64,000 bases of DNA, from NCBI RefSeq assembly GCF_003635045.1, contig NZ_RBXT01000001.1, positions 1,550,001 to 1,614,000 on the forward strand, in the 5' to 3' direction. Position numbers and translations under genes: made by a program. The notes below the pieces were generated by a model. It searched no databases and was not told where the DNA came from. It worked only from the letters and a program-made list of their open reading frames with translations. This DNA comes from Terracoccus luteus (GTDB taxonomy: Bacteria > Actinomycetota > Actinomycetes > Actinomycetales > Dermatophilaceae). Shown here piece by piece: positions 7,951 through 16,384 of the stretch. Positions within the stretch are counted from its first letter, which is position 1. Every line of letters starts with the position of its first letter.

Positions 7951-8312
7951 TCCCAACGCTGCGTCGCCCGGGCCGTTGCGTCGGGAGACGGGGGCGGGGT
8001 CTGTCGTCATGCTCGACTGCCGAGCGGAGGACGTGACGTCGGCCTCGGGGCTGCGTTGCTGGGCCGACGTCGTCTTTTGCTGCCTGTCCCGACTCGTGTC
8101 CGCCTGGCCGCTCCACTGCCCCGTCGCAAAGCAAGGCCCGTACAGAGCGCTGAGTCACGCGTGGTGGTGCTGACGCTGGGCGCCGAGCGAGCGACACCCC
8201 CTGACACGTCCCTGATGGACCGGCAATGGTCATGTCCGCGTCATCACGTGTCTCGTCCGGCCCTCTTGGCTTGCGGTGTGCCCACATCGTCACGCCCCCA
8301 GGAGTCGTCGCC
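7951..8312. other. Intergenic region before the phytase-like/GDPD gene
   Basis: No gene is supported. The left half holds a hairpin followed by a short T-rich run (see the terminator at 8035-8078). The right half must contain the promoter of the exported phosphodiesterase. I could not see a convincing PHO-box or a clean -35/-10 pair. A good RBS (AGGAG, 8300-8304) sits 8 bases before the ATG at 8313. Confidence 0.4.
8035..8078 (+). terminator. Intrinsic terminator-like hairpin with T-run
   Basis: GACGTCGGCC (8035-8044) pairs perfectly with GGCCGACGTC (8062-8071) across a 17-base loop, and is followed by GTCTTTTG. It would stop rightward transcription from the island before the next gene. Confidence 0.5.
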
Positions 8313-10670
8313 ATGAAAACGTTCAGGACCAGAACCGTCGGGGCCGCCGCCATCGGCCTGCTGACCATCGCGGCAGCGAGCACGTCGTCGCCGGCATCCG
8401 CTGCCGAGGACCGGACCGTCTCCCCCGTCGGCGTCGCGTCGATGGGCACCACCTCGTCGAGCCCCGACCCCGACAAGGCCATGCTGCTGAGGTGGTCGGT
8501 GCTGCCGACAGCTACCTATGTCCCCGGGAGCGAGCCGTCAGGAGCGTTCACGACGGGCAACGCAGCCATCCCCGCGCCCTACGCCGGGCAGCCGGTGCAG
8601 GGGTTCTCGGCCACGCACCGCCTCGCTGACGGCACGTCCCTCGTGATGAGCGACAACGGGTACGGCTCGAAGGCCAACAGCGGCGACTTCCTGCTCTCGG
8701 TCCACCGGATCCGCCCGAACGCGGTGCAGCTGCCGACCGCCGTCGGCGCAGCACCGGTGAAGGGCGACCGGACCGCCTACCTCGGGACCCCGATCCGGTT
8801 GTCGGACCCGTTCAACCGGATTTCTTGGCCCACATGGCGCGACGGTGCATGCGCGGCTGCCGCGGCGTCGAACCCGGCCGGCTACACCTGCCCCACTCCC
8901 GACCGTCTGTTGACGGGCTGGGACTTCGACATCGAGTCCATGCAGATCGCCAAGGACGGGACGATGTGGTTCGGGGAGGAGTTCGGGCCGTTCCTGCTCC
9001 ACACCGACTCCTCGGGTCGCCTGCTGAGCGCCCCGATCCCCACGCCCGGCGTGAGGTCACCGTCCGACCCCACCCTGCCGCCAGGACAGCAGCCCACCCT
9101 GGCCAACTCCAAGGGCTTCGAGGGAATGGCCATCGAGCCCGACCTGCGCACCCTGCACCCGATGCTGGAAGGGGTCACCACCGAGGACGCCGCGAAGGGC
9201 CGCACCCGCGACCTGCGGGTCTACACCGTCAGGACGACGGGCACGCGGGCGAGCTTCGCCCCGGGCCATTCGTACTACCGCCTCGACGACCCCGCGAACG
9301 CCATCGGCGACTTCATCATGGTCAACGACCGCCAGGGCCTGGTGCTGGAGCGGGACAACGGCCAGGGCGCCAGCGCGGTGACCAAGCGCGTCTACCTCGT
9401 CGACCTGGACCGGACCAGCCGGGACGGCGTCATGCACAAGCAGCTGCTCGTCGACCTGATGAACCTGCCGAACCCTTTGGGACTCGGCGGCTTCGGCCCG
9501 ACCTTCACCTTCCCGTTCGTCACCATCGAGGACCTCGAGATCATCGACGGTCGCACCATCGCGGTGATGAACGACAACAACTTCCCCGCCGTCGGCGGCC
9601 GTTCCGGCACCGAGCCGGACCAGAACGAGTACCTCGAGATCCGCCTGCCCCGACGCCTCGACGTGGCCCAGTCCCTGTTGCCCAGCCGCCGCGTGGGCGA
9701 CCCGGTCACGCGGTTCGACGTGCAGGCCCACCGGGGAGGCCTCGGGCTGACGACCGAGGAGACACCGCAGGGCTTCTCGAAGGCCCTCGCCCTGGGCGTG
9801 TCGACCCTCGAGCTGGACACCCAGGTGACCCAGGACGGGGCGGTCGTCGTCACCCACGACCGTCAGGTGCAGGCCGTCAAGTGCCGCGACACCGCACCGG
9901 TCACTCCCGGTGACCGGGAGTACCCCTACGTCGGCAAGTTCATCACCGACCTCACCCTCGCCCAGGTGCAGACCCTCGACTGCGGCTACCAGCAGCTGCC
10001 CGGTCACCCCGCCCAGCAGGTCGTCACCGGTGTGAAGATGGCGCAGCTGCGCGACGTGTTCGCGGTCGTGCGGGCCCACCGCGCGTGGGGGGTGCGTCTC
10101 AACATCGAGACCAAGGTCGAGGCGGGTGCGCCGGAGCAGACCGCGCCCCGCGAGCTCTTCGTCAAGCGCGTCCGGGAGGAGATCGCCACCTCCGGGCTCG
10201 AGCGCCAGGTCACCGTCCAGTCGTTCGACTGGGGCGCCCTCCGGGTCATGCACGATCTCGCCCCGGCGATCCCGCTGGTCGCGCTGACCAACGACGACTT
10301 CCTGCAGGTGGGCCAGCCGGGGGCCTCGCCCTGGCTCGGCGGTCTCGACGCCGACGACTTCGGTGGAGACTTCGTCGCCGCGGCCGACGCCATCCCGGGT
10401 GTCTCGACCCTCTCCCCCGTCGCGGGCCTTCCGCAGTCCGGCAAGACCGGTGACGCCGGGTACCGGTTCTACACGGACGCCGACATGGTCGCCCGGGCCA
10501 ATGCGAGCGGACTCAAGGTCGTCCCCTGGACGGTCGACGATCCCGCCACGATGGAGACGCTGATCGACGCCGGCGTCGACGGCCTCATCACCGACTACCC
10601 GGACGTCCTGCGCGCGGTGCTGGCCGACAAGGGGATGCGCCAGCCCAGGCCCTACGCGCTCCAGCGGTGA
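8313..10670 (+). CDS. Exported esterase-like phytase domain fused to glycerophosphodiester phosphodiesterase
   Basis: The 785-residue product starts at the ATG at 8313, behind a strong AGGAG. It has a Sec signal peptide (MKTFRTRTVGAAAIGLLTIA, cleavage near ASAAED). Residues about 40-460 match the esterase-like activity of phytase family (PF13449), with GFSATHRLADGTSLVMSDNG, DFDIESMQIAKDGTMWFGEE and ITIEDLEIIDGRTI-like stretches. Residues about 470-775 are a GDPD TIM barrel: VQAHRGGLGLTTEET with the catalytic His-Arg, LELDTQVTQDGAVVVTHD with the metal-binding Glu/Asp and second His, LNIETK, and VVPWTVDDP near the end. GDPD enzymes split glycerophosphodiesters into glycerol-3-phosphate and an alcohol. 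The fusion suggests phosphate scavenging outside the cell. It is monocistronic. Confidence 0.88.
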   Translation: MKTFRTRTVGAAAIGLLTIAAASTSSPASAAEDRTVSPVGVASMGTTSSSPDPDKAMLLRWSVLPTATYVPGSEPSGAFTTGNAAIPAPYAGQPVQGFSATHRLADGTSLVMSDNGYGSKANSGDFLLSVHRIRPNAVQLPTAVGAAPVKGDRTAYLGTPIRLSDPFNRISWPTWRDGACAAAAASNPAGYTCPTPDRLLTGWDFDIESMQIAKDGTMWFGEEFGPFLLHTDSSGRLLSAPIPTPGVRSPSDPTLPPGQQPTLANSKGFEGMAIEPDLRTLHPMLEGVTTEDAAKGRTRDLRVYTVRTTGTRASFAPGHSYYRLDDPANAIGDFIMVNDRQGLVLERDNGQGASAVTKRVYLVDLDRTSRDGVMHKQLLVDLMNLPNPLGLGGFGPTFTFPFVTIEDLEIIDGRTIAVMNDNNFPAVGGRSGTEPDQNEYLEIRLPRRLDVAQSLLPSRRVGDPVTRFDVQAHRGGLGLTTEETPQGFSKALALGVSTLELDTQVTQDGAVVVTHDRQVQAVKCRDTAPVTPGDREYPYVGKFITDLTLAQVQTLDCGYQQLPGHPAQQVVTGVKMAQLRDVFAVVRAHRAWGVRLNIETKVEAGAPEQTAPRELFVKRVREEIATSGLERQVTVQSFDWGALRVMHDLAPAIPLVALTNDDFLQVGQPGASPWLGGLDADDFGGDFVAAADAIPGVSTLSPVAGLPQSGKTGDAGYRFYTDADMVARANASGLKVVPWTVDDPATMETLIDAGVDGLITDYPDVLRAVLADKGMRQPRPYALQR

Positions 10671-10732
10671 TCGCGGGCGCGTCTTGGTCGTCCGGCGGCC
10701 CAGCCGTGAGGATGCCGGGACGCCGCCCCCGT

Positions 10733-10766
10733 GAGCCCCGGCCCTCGCCCACGAGCGCCGGGGCTC
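10733..10766 (+). terminator. Hairpin after the phytase-like/GDPD gene
   Basis: GAGCCCCGGC (10733-10742) pairs perfectly with GCCGGGGCTC (10757-10766) around a 14-base loop, about 60 bases after the stop codon. There is no T-run. Confidence 0.5.
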
Positions 10767-10798
10767 AACCCGTACCGGTCCGGCGGGTGGGTGACGCC

Positions 10799-11122
10799 CT
10801 AGGCGCGCCCGTCGCCGCGACGATCGCCCGGGGAGAGAGAGCCCCGAGCGAAATCGAAGACGACAGAGCGGTCGCGGAGGAATGTCAGTCCGAGGAAACC
10901 GGCGAGGTTCTCATGCCCGCTGCATTCCTTTCCGGCGTACCCGTAGAGGTCGAGGCTCGTGGCATCCCGGACCCTGTGCTGTGTGGAACCGATGGCGAGA
11001 GTGAGGGGGTGCACGACGGGCCTCACGGCGACACGTGTTCCCGTCGGCCCGCCCGCGTGCCCTCCCGCAGGTCCGAGGGTCAGGCCCAGACGGGTGGCGG
11101 TCTCGGAGTCCACGCATTTCCC
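10799..11122 (-). pseudogene. C-terminal fragment of a retropepsin-like aspartyl protease
   Basis: The minus-strand frame ending at 10799 reads VDSETATRLGLTLG and later GFLGLTFLRDRSVVFDFARG, close to the second half of single-domain aspartyl proteases (GxLGxDFLRR..V.FDF..G.L). The N-terminal half with the catalytic Asp-Thr-Gly is absent. Upstream of about 11122 the frame runs into unrelated sequence and then under the start of the small plus-strand gene. I therefore read it as a decayed remnant. The rest of the 10671-11172 gap shows nothing else. The match is by motif only. Confidence 0.4.
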
Positions 11123-11172
11123 ACCGGACCGCCTCGCTAGGCTCGGTGCCACTCCGACCGAAAGGATGCTCG

Positions 11173-11490
11173 ATGTCGTCATCCCCCGACGGCGAACGGG
11201 ACGCATTCACGGCCGCCGTCATCGCCCACGTCGGGTACGGCTCCCGGCGCACCCCCGGAGCCGACGACGTCGCTGTGCTGGCCATGGACGTCCCGCAGCC
11301 CGAGGCCCTGCTCGCGCAGGTGAAGCAGGTCATCGCGACCAGCGACACCCTGGACATCCCGCGCGAGGCGTTCGGCACGGAGAACAAGTCGGTCCTGTTC
11401 GCTGCCGAGTTCGAGAAGCTCTGCCCCGGGCTCAGCCCTGAGGCCCTGGAGGCTTTGTCCTGGCGCTGGTCGTACCTCGAGTTCTTCTGA
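11173..11490 (+). CDS. Small conserved-looking hypothetical protein
   Basis: The 105-residue soluble protein starts at ATG 11173, 6 bases after AAAGGA. It has no signal peptide or membrane segment. The body is helical and acidic (DAFTAAVIAHVGYG, ALLAQVKQVIATSDTLDIPREAFG, FAAEFEKLCPGLSPEALEAL), ending WRWSYLEFF. Codon use is typical of the host, which supports a real gene. I do not recognise the family. It is convergent with the FadR-type regulator, and a 7-bp tandem repeat lies in the 86 bases between them. Confidence 0.6.
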   Translation: MSSSPDGERDAFTAAVIAHVGYGSRRTPGADDVAVLAMDVPQPEALLAQVKQVIATSDTLDIPREAFGTENKSVLFAAEFEKLCPGLSPEALEALSWRWSYLEFF

Positions 11491-11525
11491 GCGACGTCCC
11501 GCCCGTGGCGATCGGCCTGGTGGGC

Positions 11526-11563
11526 GACCGACGACCGACGACCGACGACCGACGACCGACGAC
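11526..11563. repeat. Short tandem repeat, unit GACCGAC
   Basis: Five exact copies of the 7-base unit GACCGAC (11526-11560) are followed by three more matching bases. The array lies between the convergent small hypothetical gene and the FadR-type gene. A 7-base unit is not a codon multiple, and no frame through it looks coding. Confidence 0.9.
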
Positions 11564-11576
11564 ACCTCACACAGGC

Positions 11577-12281
11577 TCAGGTGATGAAGGTCGCGAAGAT
11601 CGCGGCGACCGCGGCCGCCGCCGCGTCGGCATCCTGGCCTTCGATGGCGTCAACGAGCTCGACGTGACGCTGGTGAGCCAGTCGGGCGTCGGCGTCGCCT
11701 CCCCCGTCGTTCTCCTCGCGAAGGTGCATCGCGAAGACGTCGACCATGCTCGTGTAGAGCCGCAGGTAGAGCTCGTTGTGCGTCGCGGCCACGACGGCCG
11801 TGTGCAGCGCGAGGTCCGCCTCGGCACGAACCTCCGGGTGAACCTGCGGGTGCGCACTCCCCCAGGCCGACTCGCGGTCGCACAGCAGGCGGCGCAGCAC
11901 GGTGACGTCGGACGACGTGCGCCGCCCCGCCGCCAGCGAGGCCGCGGTGCTGTCGAGGGCGAGGCGCAGCTCGAGGTAGTCGCGTCGGCTCCCCCCGGAC
12001 AGCCGACGCTCCAGCGGTCCGGCGAGCTCGGAGGTCGACAGCACGAAGGTGCCGCGGCCCTGCTCGCGCCGCAGCAGACCCGCATGCACCAGTGACTGCA
12101 GTGCCTCACGGACCGTGTTGCGACCGACCCCGAACCGTCGCACGAGCTCGGGCTCGGTGGGGATGCGCTCCCCCACCGGCCACCGACCGCTCACGACCTC
12201 GTCGCGGAACCACCCCGCCGCCTGGTCGATGAGCCCCACTCGACGCGGGGAGGGCCGTGTGCCAGACTCCTGCAAATTCAT
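11577..12281 (-). CDS. GntR-family regulator, FadR/FCD type
   Basis: The 234-residue DNA-binding protein has an N-terminal GntR winged helix (residues about 15-80: GERIPTEPELVRRFGVGRNT, then REALQSLVHAGLLRREQGRG). A helical FCD effector domain follows (residues about 95-225), with EADLALHTAVVAATHN and AHQRHVELVDAIEGQDA supplying the Asp/His residues that usually hold a metal and a carboxylate ligand. Its start is only 35 bases from the divergent MFS transporter, so it very probably controls that gene. Two direct copies of ATCCCAT (12280-12286 and 12288-12294) overlap the start region and could be part of an operator. The ligand is unknown. Confidence 0.88.
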   Translation of the reverse strand: MNLQESGTRPSPRRVGLIDQAAGWFRDEVVSGRWPVGERIPTEPELVRRFGVGRNTVREALQSLVHAGLLRREQGRGTFVLSTSELAGPLERRLSGGSRRDYLELRLALDSTAASLAAGRRTSSDVTVLRRLLCDRESAWGSAHPQVHPEVRAEADLALHTAVVAATHNELYLRLYTSMVDVFAMHLREENDGGGDADARLAHQRHVELVDAIEGQDADAAAAAVAAIFATFIT

Positions 12282-12316
12282 CCCATGATCCCATCACTCG
12301 CCTGACGAGGAGCATA

Positions 12317-13552
12317 GTGACCACCACCACGACGCCCGTCGTGTCCGACCGTCGCACGCCCGTCGCGCTGCTCGCCGGTCTCGCCGTCGCCCTGACGGCC
12401 GTCAACCTGCGCACCGCCGTCACCGGCTTCAGCCCCCTCCTGGAGACCATCGGCGACGAGCTCGGGTTCGGGGTGGCCGTGGCCGGCCTGCTCGGCACGG
12501 TGCCGGCCGCCTCCTTCGGGCTCTTCGGGTTCTTCGCCCCGGTGGTGACGAGACGCTTCGGCCTCGAGCGCACCGCGGCGGCCGCCCTGGCCCTGACGGC
12601 GCTCTCCCTGCTCGCGCGCGCCGCCAGCCCGTCGACGCCCACCCTCGTCGCGGCCACCGTCCTCGCGCTCGCCGGCATCGGTGCGGCCAACGTCGTCATC
12701 GTCCCCCTCGTCAAGGCGTGGTTCCCCGACCGGATCGCGGTCTGGACCTCGGTCTACCTGCTCCTGCTGCAGACCGGCCAGTTCGTCGCCCCGTTGCTGG
12801 CGGTGCCCGTCGCGGAGGGGTCGAGCTGGCGGGTGTCCGTCGGTCTCTGGGCCGTCCCCGCCGCCCTCGCCGCAGTGGCGTGGCTCGCCATCTCCACCCG
12901 GATGCCGGCAGGACCGCGGGTGCCCGCCGCGGCGAGCGGCCGACGCCCGACCGTCCGGCGCTCGGCGACCGCCTGGGGGCTCGTCACCCTCTTCGCCGTC
13001 ACCGCGGTGTCGAACTACGGCATCATCACGTGGCTCCCGGCCGTCCTCACCGACGCCGGGGCCAGCACGTCGGTGGGCGGCACGATGGTGGGCCTCTACT
13101 CCGTCTGGGGAGTGCTGGCGGCCCTGCTCGTCCCCCAGCTCGCGACGCGCCTGCCCAACCCCTTCGCCGTCGTCGTCGTGTGCTCGGCCCTGCTCGTGGC
13201 CGGCTACGTCGGCCTGCTCGTCGCACCGCTCGACGGCACCGTCCTCTGGGTGTGCCTGCTCGGGGTCGGGGTCAGCTCGTTCCCGTTGTGCCTCACCCTC
13301 ATCAACCGGCGCACCCGCACCCCCCAGTCCGCCTCCGCCGTCTCCGGATTCGTCCAGGGCATCGGCTACGGCCTCGCCTGCCTCGGCCCCGTCGGCCTCG
13401 GCCTGCTGCGCGAGTACAGCGGGTCGTGGACCGCTCCACTCGTCGTGCTCTGCGCCACCGCCGTCCCCGCTCTGGTCGGTGGCTGGTTCGCCTGCCGACC
13501 CCGTTTCGTCGACGACGCGTCACCCGCCGACGAGACCTCACACGGCGCCTGA
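12317..13552 (+). CDS. MFS transporter, CynX/NimT (cyanate/2-nitroimidazole) family
   Basis: The 411-residue membrane protein shows about 12 hydrophobic segments and the conserved opening of this branch, ALTAVNLRTAVTGFSPLL. Further typical parts are GLLGTVPAASFGLFGFFAP, NVVIVPLVKAWFPDR between helices 4 and 5, and LINRRTRTPQSASAVSGFVQ in the C-terminal half. Relatives export or import cyanate and small organic anions, and the substrate here is unknown. I chose the GTG at 12317 because GAGGAG lies four bases upstream and the preceding frame overlaps the regulator promoter. It is divergent from the FadR-type regulator that probably governs it. Confidence 0.85.
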   Translation: MTTTTTPVVSDRRTPVALLAGLAVALTAVNLRTAVTGFSPLLETIGDELGFGVAVAGLLGTVPAASFGLFGFFAPVVTRRFGLERTAAAALALTALSLLARAASPSTPTLVAATVLALAGIGAANVVIVPLVKAWFPDRIAVWTSVYLLLLQTGQFVAPLLAVPVAEGSSWRVSVGLWAVPAALAAVAWLAISTRMPAGPRVPAAASGRRPTVRRSATAWGLVTLFAVTAVSNYGIITWLPAVLTDAGASTSVGGTMVGLYSVWGVLAALLVPQLATRLPNPFAVVVVCSALLVAGYVGLLVAPLDGTVLWVCLLGVGVSSFPLCLTLINRRTRTPQSASAVSGFVQGIGYGLACLGPVGLGLLREYSGSWTAPLVVLCATAVPALVGGWFACRPRFVDDASPADETSHGA

Positions 13553-13604
13553 CCTCGTCACCCGGATCCCTGTCGCCCGCCCGCGCGACGTGAGACAGTC
13601 GGAC

Positions 13605-14174
13605 ATGGCCATCGAGGTGACACCGGCATCCGACTTCGACGACATCGCGACGATGGTGGGGCCGAAACGCCCTGACGCCAATGTCTGTTGGTGCCTGTCG
13701 TACCGGATTCCCAGCAAGGAGAACCGTGCTCTGACCGGCACTGCTCGGGGCGACCGCGTCAGAGAGCTGCTGGATGCCGGCCCGCCCGGGGTGCTCGCCT
13801 ACGACGGTGACACCGTGGTGGGCTGGGCCGCCGTGGCCCGCCGCGCCGACACGACGTTCGCCACCAACCGCCGCATCCCCCACGTCGACGACCTCGACGC
13901 GTGGTCGATCTGGTGCGTGCGGGTGCGACCCGGACACCGCAGGCAGGGCATCGCCCACCACCTCGTCGACGGGGCCGTCGACTTCGCCCGCTCGCAGGGC
14001 GCACCGGCCGTCGAGGCCTACCCGGTCGACAACGCGGGTGAGCGGGTCGACCTCACGATGGCCTACGTGGGCACGCGCTCGCTCTTCGAACGCGCCGGCT
14101 TCACGCTGGCCGCTCCCACGACGTCGGTGCTCGACGGGTTCCCACGCGTGCTCATGCGCCGTCGGCTGGGGTGA
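13605..14174 (+). CDS. GNAT-family N-acetyltransferase
   Basis: The 189-residue enzyme has a GNAT fold: DDFDDIA-type N-terminal strand and helix, VVGWAAVARRADT, then IWCVRVRPGHRRQGIAHHLV. The last contains the acetyl-CoA pyrophosphate loop (R/Q-x-x-G-x-G/A), followed by APAVEAYPVD and the late SLFERAGF motif. It transfers an acyl group from CoA to an unknown amine. The sequence WCLSYRIP near residue 25 is shared with a subgroup that starts with a cysteine-rich loop. I take the ATG at 13605. Its 3' end overlaps the convergent SRPBCC gene by 23 bases. Confidence 0.85.
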   Translation: MAIEVTPASDFDDIATMVGPKRPDANVCWCLSYRIPSKENRALTGTARGDRVRELLDAGPPGVLAYDGDTVVGWAAVARRADTTFATNRRIPHVDDLDAWSIWCVRVRPGHRRQGIAHHLVDGAVDFARSQGAPAVEAYPVDNAGERVDLTMAYVGTRSLFERAGFTLAAPTTSVLDGFPRVLMRRRLG

Positions 14175-14694
14175 CCGGGAGCCGCTCGTACAGACCGTGC
14201 AGCTGCTGCCACCGCGAGCGGGGCTCGCACCGCCCACCACCGGCCAGGTACGAGGCGAGGTCCTCGAGGTGGATCTGGTCGCCGGCCCCGTAGGCCGCGA
14301 CCTGCTCGAGCGGCACGCCTCGGTCCTCGAGCACGAGCACGGTGCCGTCACCGTCCGGTGTCAGGGTCACCTCGAGGATGCCGTCCGGCTGGTCCGGCGA
14401 GCGCGTCGACACCCGCAGGCGGTGGGGCGGGTCGCACTCCTCCACGCGGCCGGTCCCCTCCCACCCGCTGGCGAGGAAGTGGGCCTCGAACTCACCTCCG
14501 ACCCGGAGGTCGCCGTGCACCTCGCCGAGCCACCGGGCCAGACGGGCAGGGTCGGTGAGCGCGTCCCAGAGGTCGACCGGGCCGGTGTCGTACCGGTCCT
14601 GCAGCCGGACGACGCCCGACGTCCCTTCGGCGTGCAGCGTGCCCAGCACACGGGCCGATGCTCGTGGCCCCTTCGGGTCGAGTGAGTGGGTCAT
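14152..14694 (-). CDS. SRPBCC (AHSA1-like) domain protein
   Basis: The 180-residue soluble protein has the START/Bet v1-like fold used by Aha1-type proteins. RLQDRYDTGPVDLWDALTDP is the N-terminal strand and helix, WLGEVHGDLRVGGEFEAHF and GRVEECDPPHRLRV are typical of the AHSA1 subgroup, and ILEVTLTPDGDGTVLVLEDR leads to the long final helix. These proteins bind hydrophobic ligands or act in stress responses. The ATG at 14694 overlaps the stop of the upstream ArsR gene (ATGA). ArsR plus AHSA1 is a common two-gene arrangement in which the repressor autoregulates the pair. Confidence 0.85.
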   Translation of the reverse strand: MTHSLDPKGPRASARVLGTLHAEGTSGVVRLQDRYDTGPVDLWDALTDPARLARWLGEVHGDLRVGGEFEAHFLASGWEGTGRVEECDPPHRLRVSTRSPDQPDGILEVTLTPDGDGTVLVLEDRGVPLEQVAAYGAGDQIHLEDLASYLAGGGRCEPRSRWQQLHGLYERLPVTPADGA

Positions 14695-15017
14695 GGCGGG
14701 CTCCTTCTCTCCCGCTTGCCGCGGGCGATCTCGGTGTGCAGGGCGTCGAGCCGCTGGTCCCACAGGGCGAGGTGCTGCGTCAGCCAGGCGTTCACCTCGG
14801 TGAGGGGCTCCGCCCGCAGCGAGTAGACGCGACGCTGCGCCTCCTGACGGACGTCGACGAGGCCGGCCTCACGCAGTACCCGCAGGTGCCGCGAGACACC
14901 GGGACGGGCGATGGGCAGCAACGCGGCCAGCTCACCGGCGGTGGCAGGACCCGAGGCGAGCGCCTCGACGAGGGTCCGTCGACCGTCGTCGCTCAGGGCC
15001 TTGAGGGCTGCGTCCAT
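14691..15017 (-). CDS. ArsR-family repressor
   Basis: The 108-residue protein is a single winged-helix domain: ALKALSDDGRRTLVEAL at helix 1, ATAGELAALLPIARPGVSRH as the helix-turn-helix, LRVLREAGLVDV and the wing RRVYSLRAEPL. There is no cysteine cluster, so it is unlikely to sense metals through the usual thiol sites. It lies first in an operon with the SRPBCC gene. The upstream sequence 15018-15080 (CTGGTACACAAGTGCC region) is AT-richer and probably holds the promoter. Confidence 0.88.
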   Translation of the reverse strand: MDAALKALSDDGRRTLVEALASGPATAGELAALLPIARPGVSRHLRVLREAGLVDVRQEAQRRVYSLRAEPLTEVNAWLTQHLALWDQRLDALHTEIARGKRERRSPP

Positions 15018-15099
15018 GGCACTTGTGTACCAGATTGGTTACGTACCTGTCGAGGTACCCAATAGCCACGACGCCACCATGTGGACCCTCGCAGGTGCC

Positions 15100-15711
15100 T
15101 CACGTCCCGGTGTCGCCACCCGGCGGCGGTGGCGACGGCGGTGGCAGGACGGGCTGCTCGCTCGGGTAGAGCCCGACGGCGAGGCCGTAGCTCGTGTCCC
15201 CCTCGCGGGGCAGGGCGCTGAACTCGTCGACGAGGGCCTCGACCCGCCGCCAGAACCGAGAGGCCTCCCCCGCCGGGATACGGGCGTGACGCAGCGTCGA
15301 GTAGAGGGTGTCCGCCTCGTGCGCCGGCACCGACTCGCTCGCGGCGACCGACAGGGCATTGACGCACATCGGCACGTCCTGCGGCGCGGGCTGTCCCGGC
15401 TCCCGCGGTCGACGGGTCACCCCGATGACGAGCGTGCGCCCCGTCCGGCCGTAGAAGCGCTCGTCGATCGCGCGCACCCGGCGCGTCCGCACGACCCGCA
15501 GCATCCCGGCATCCACGAGCACACCGACGTGGTGGGCCACGGTGCTCTTCGGCCTCCCGACGGCGGTCGCGAGCTCGGCCACCGTGGCCGCCCGCTCGAG
15601 GACGAGGTCGAGCAGGGTGCTGCGCAAGGGGTCCGCGATGGCGCGCAGCTGCTCCGGTGAGGCCACCGTCACCGTCTCCGCGATCTCGTAGTCCGGGGTA
15701 TTGATCGACAT
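15100..15711 (-). CDS. Winged-helix ArsR-like regulator
   Basis: The 203-residue protein has an N-terminal winged helix (PEQLRAIADPLRSTLLDLVL, ATVAELATAVGRPKSTVAHH, VGVLVDAGMLRVVRTRRVR). The C-terminal half, about 110 residues, is helical (DTLYSTLRHARIPAGEAS, FWRRVEALVDEFSALPRE) and ends in a proline-rich tail. The layout matches larger ArsR-type regulators that bind small organic ligands. It is divergent from the dienelactone-hydrolase-like gene with 94 bases between the starts, so that gene is the likely target. Confidence 0.8.
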   Translation of the reverse strand: MSINTPDYEIAETVTVASPEQLRAIADPLRSTLLDLVLERAATVAELATAVGRPKSTVAHHVGVLVDAGMLRVVRTRRVRAIDERFYGRTGRTLVIGVTRRPREPGQPAPQDVPMCVNALSVAASESVPAHEADTLYSTLRHARIPAGEASRFWRRVEALVDEFSALPREGDTSYGLAVGLYPSEQPVLPPPSPPPPGGDTGT

Positions 15712-15805
15712 CGTTGGATCAGTCTAGATTCATGGATCGTCGGCGACAAGCATACGGACGTCGACACCGACCAAAACAGACCGCAACCGACCCAGAGGAG
15801 CCACC

Positions 15806-16384
15806 ATGACCGAGGTCGTCCTGTTCCACCACGCCGCCGGGCTCACCGACGGGCTGCGCGCGTTCGCCGACACCCTGCGGGGCGCCGGCCACACCGTCCA
15901 CACGCCCGACGTCTACGAGGGCGCCACCTTCGCCAGCCTCGACGACGGGCTCGCCCACGCTCGCGAGGTGGGGTTCGGCACCCTCCAGGAGCGCGCCGTC
16001 GCGGCGGCCGACGCCCTGCCCACCGATGTCGTCTACGTCGGGTTCTCCATCGGGGTCATGCCCGCGCAGCAGCTGGCCCAGGCTCGCGCCGGTGCTCGAG
16101 CAGCCGTGCTCGTCGACGCCTGCGCCCCTGTCGAGGAGTTCGGCGAGCGCTGGCCCGACGACGTGCCCGTGCAGATCCACGGCATGGACGGCGACCCGTT
16201 CTTCGCCGAGGAGGGCGGTGACCTCGACGCCGCCCGCGCGTTCGTCGCGGCCGTGCCCGCCGCGGAGCTGCACCTCTACCCCGGCGACCAGCACCTCTGG
16301 GCCGACCGCTCCCTGCCCTCGTACGACGCGGCCGCCGCCGAGCTGCTCACGACGCGCGTCCTCGACCTCCTCGCCGCCGTCTGA
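15806..16384 (+). CDS. Dienelactone hydrolase-family protein with Ser nucleophile
   Basis: The 192-residue alpha/beta hydrolase begins VVLFHHAAGLTDGLRAFADT, has HTPDVYEGATFASL, and places its nucleophile elbow at VGFSIGV. Classical dienelactone hydrolase has a Cys at that place. The acid lies in the IHGMDGDPFF region and the histidine in YPGDQHLWADRS. A good GAGGAG precedes the ATG at 15806 by five bases. The substrate is unknown. The divergent ArsR-like gene probably regulates it. Confidence 0.82.
   Translation: MTEVVLFHHAAGLTDGLRAFADTLRGAGHTVHTPDVYEGATFASLDDGLAHAREVGFGTLQERAVAAADALPTDVVYVGFSIGVMPAQQLAQARAGARAAVLVDACAPVEEFGERWPDDVPVQIHGMDGDPFFAEEGGDLDAARAFVAAVPAAELHLYPGDQHLWADRSLPSYDAAAAELLTTRVLDLLAAV

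Noticed and set aside
12681-13604. N-terminal extension of the GNAT enzyme
   Set aside because: Overlaps the MFS gene in another frame, with Ser/Pro/Arg noise. The ATG at 13605 begins the fold.
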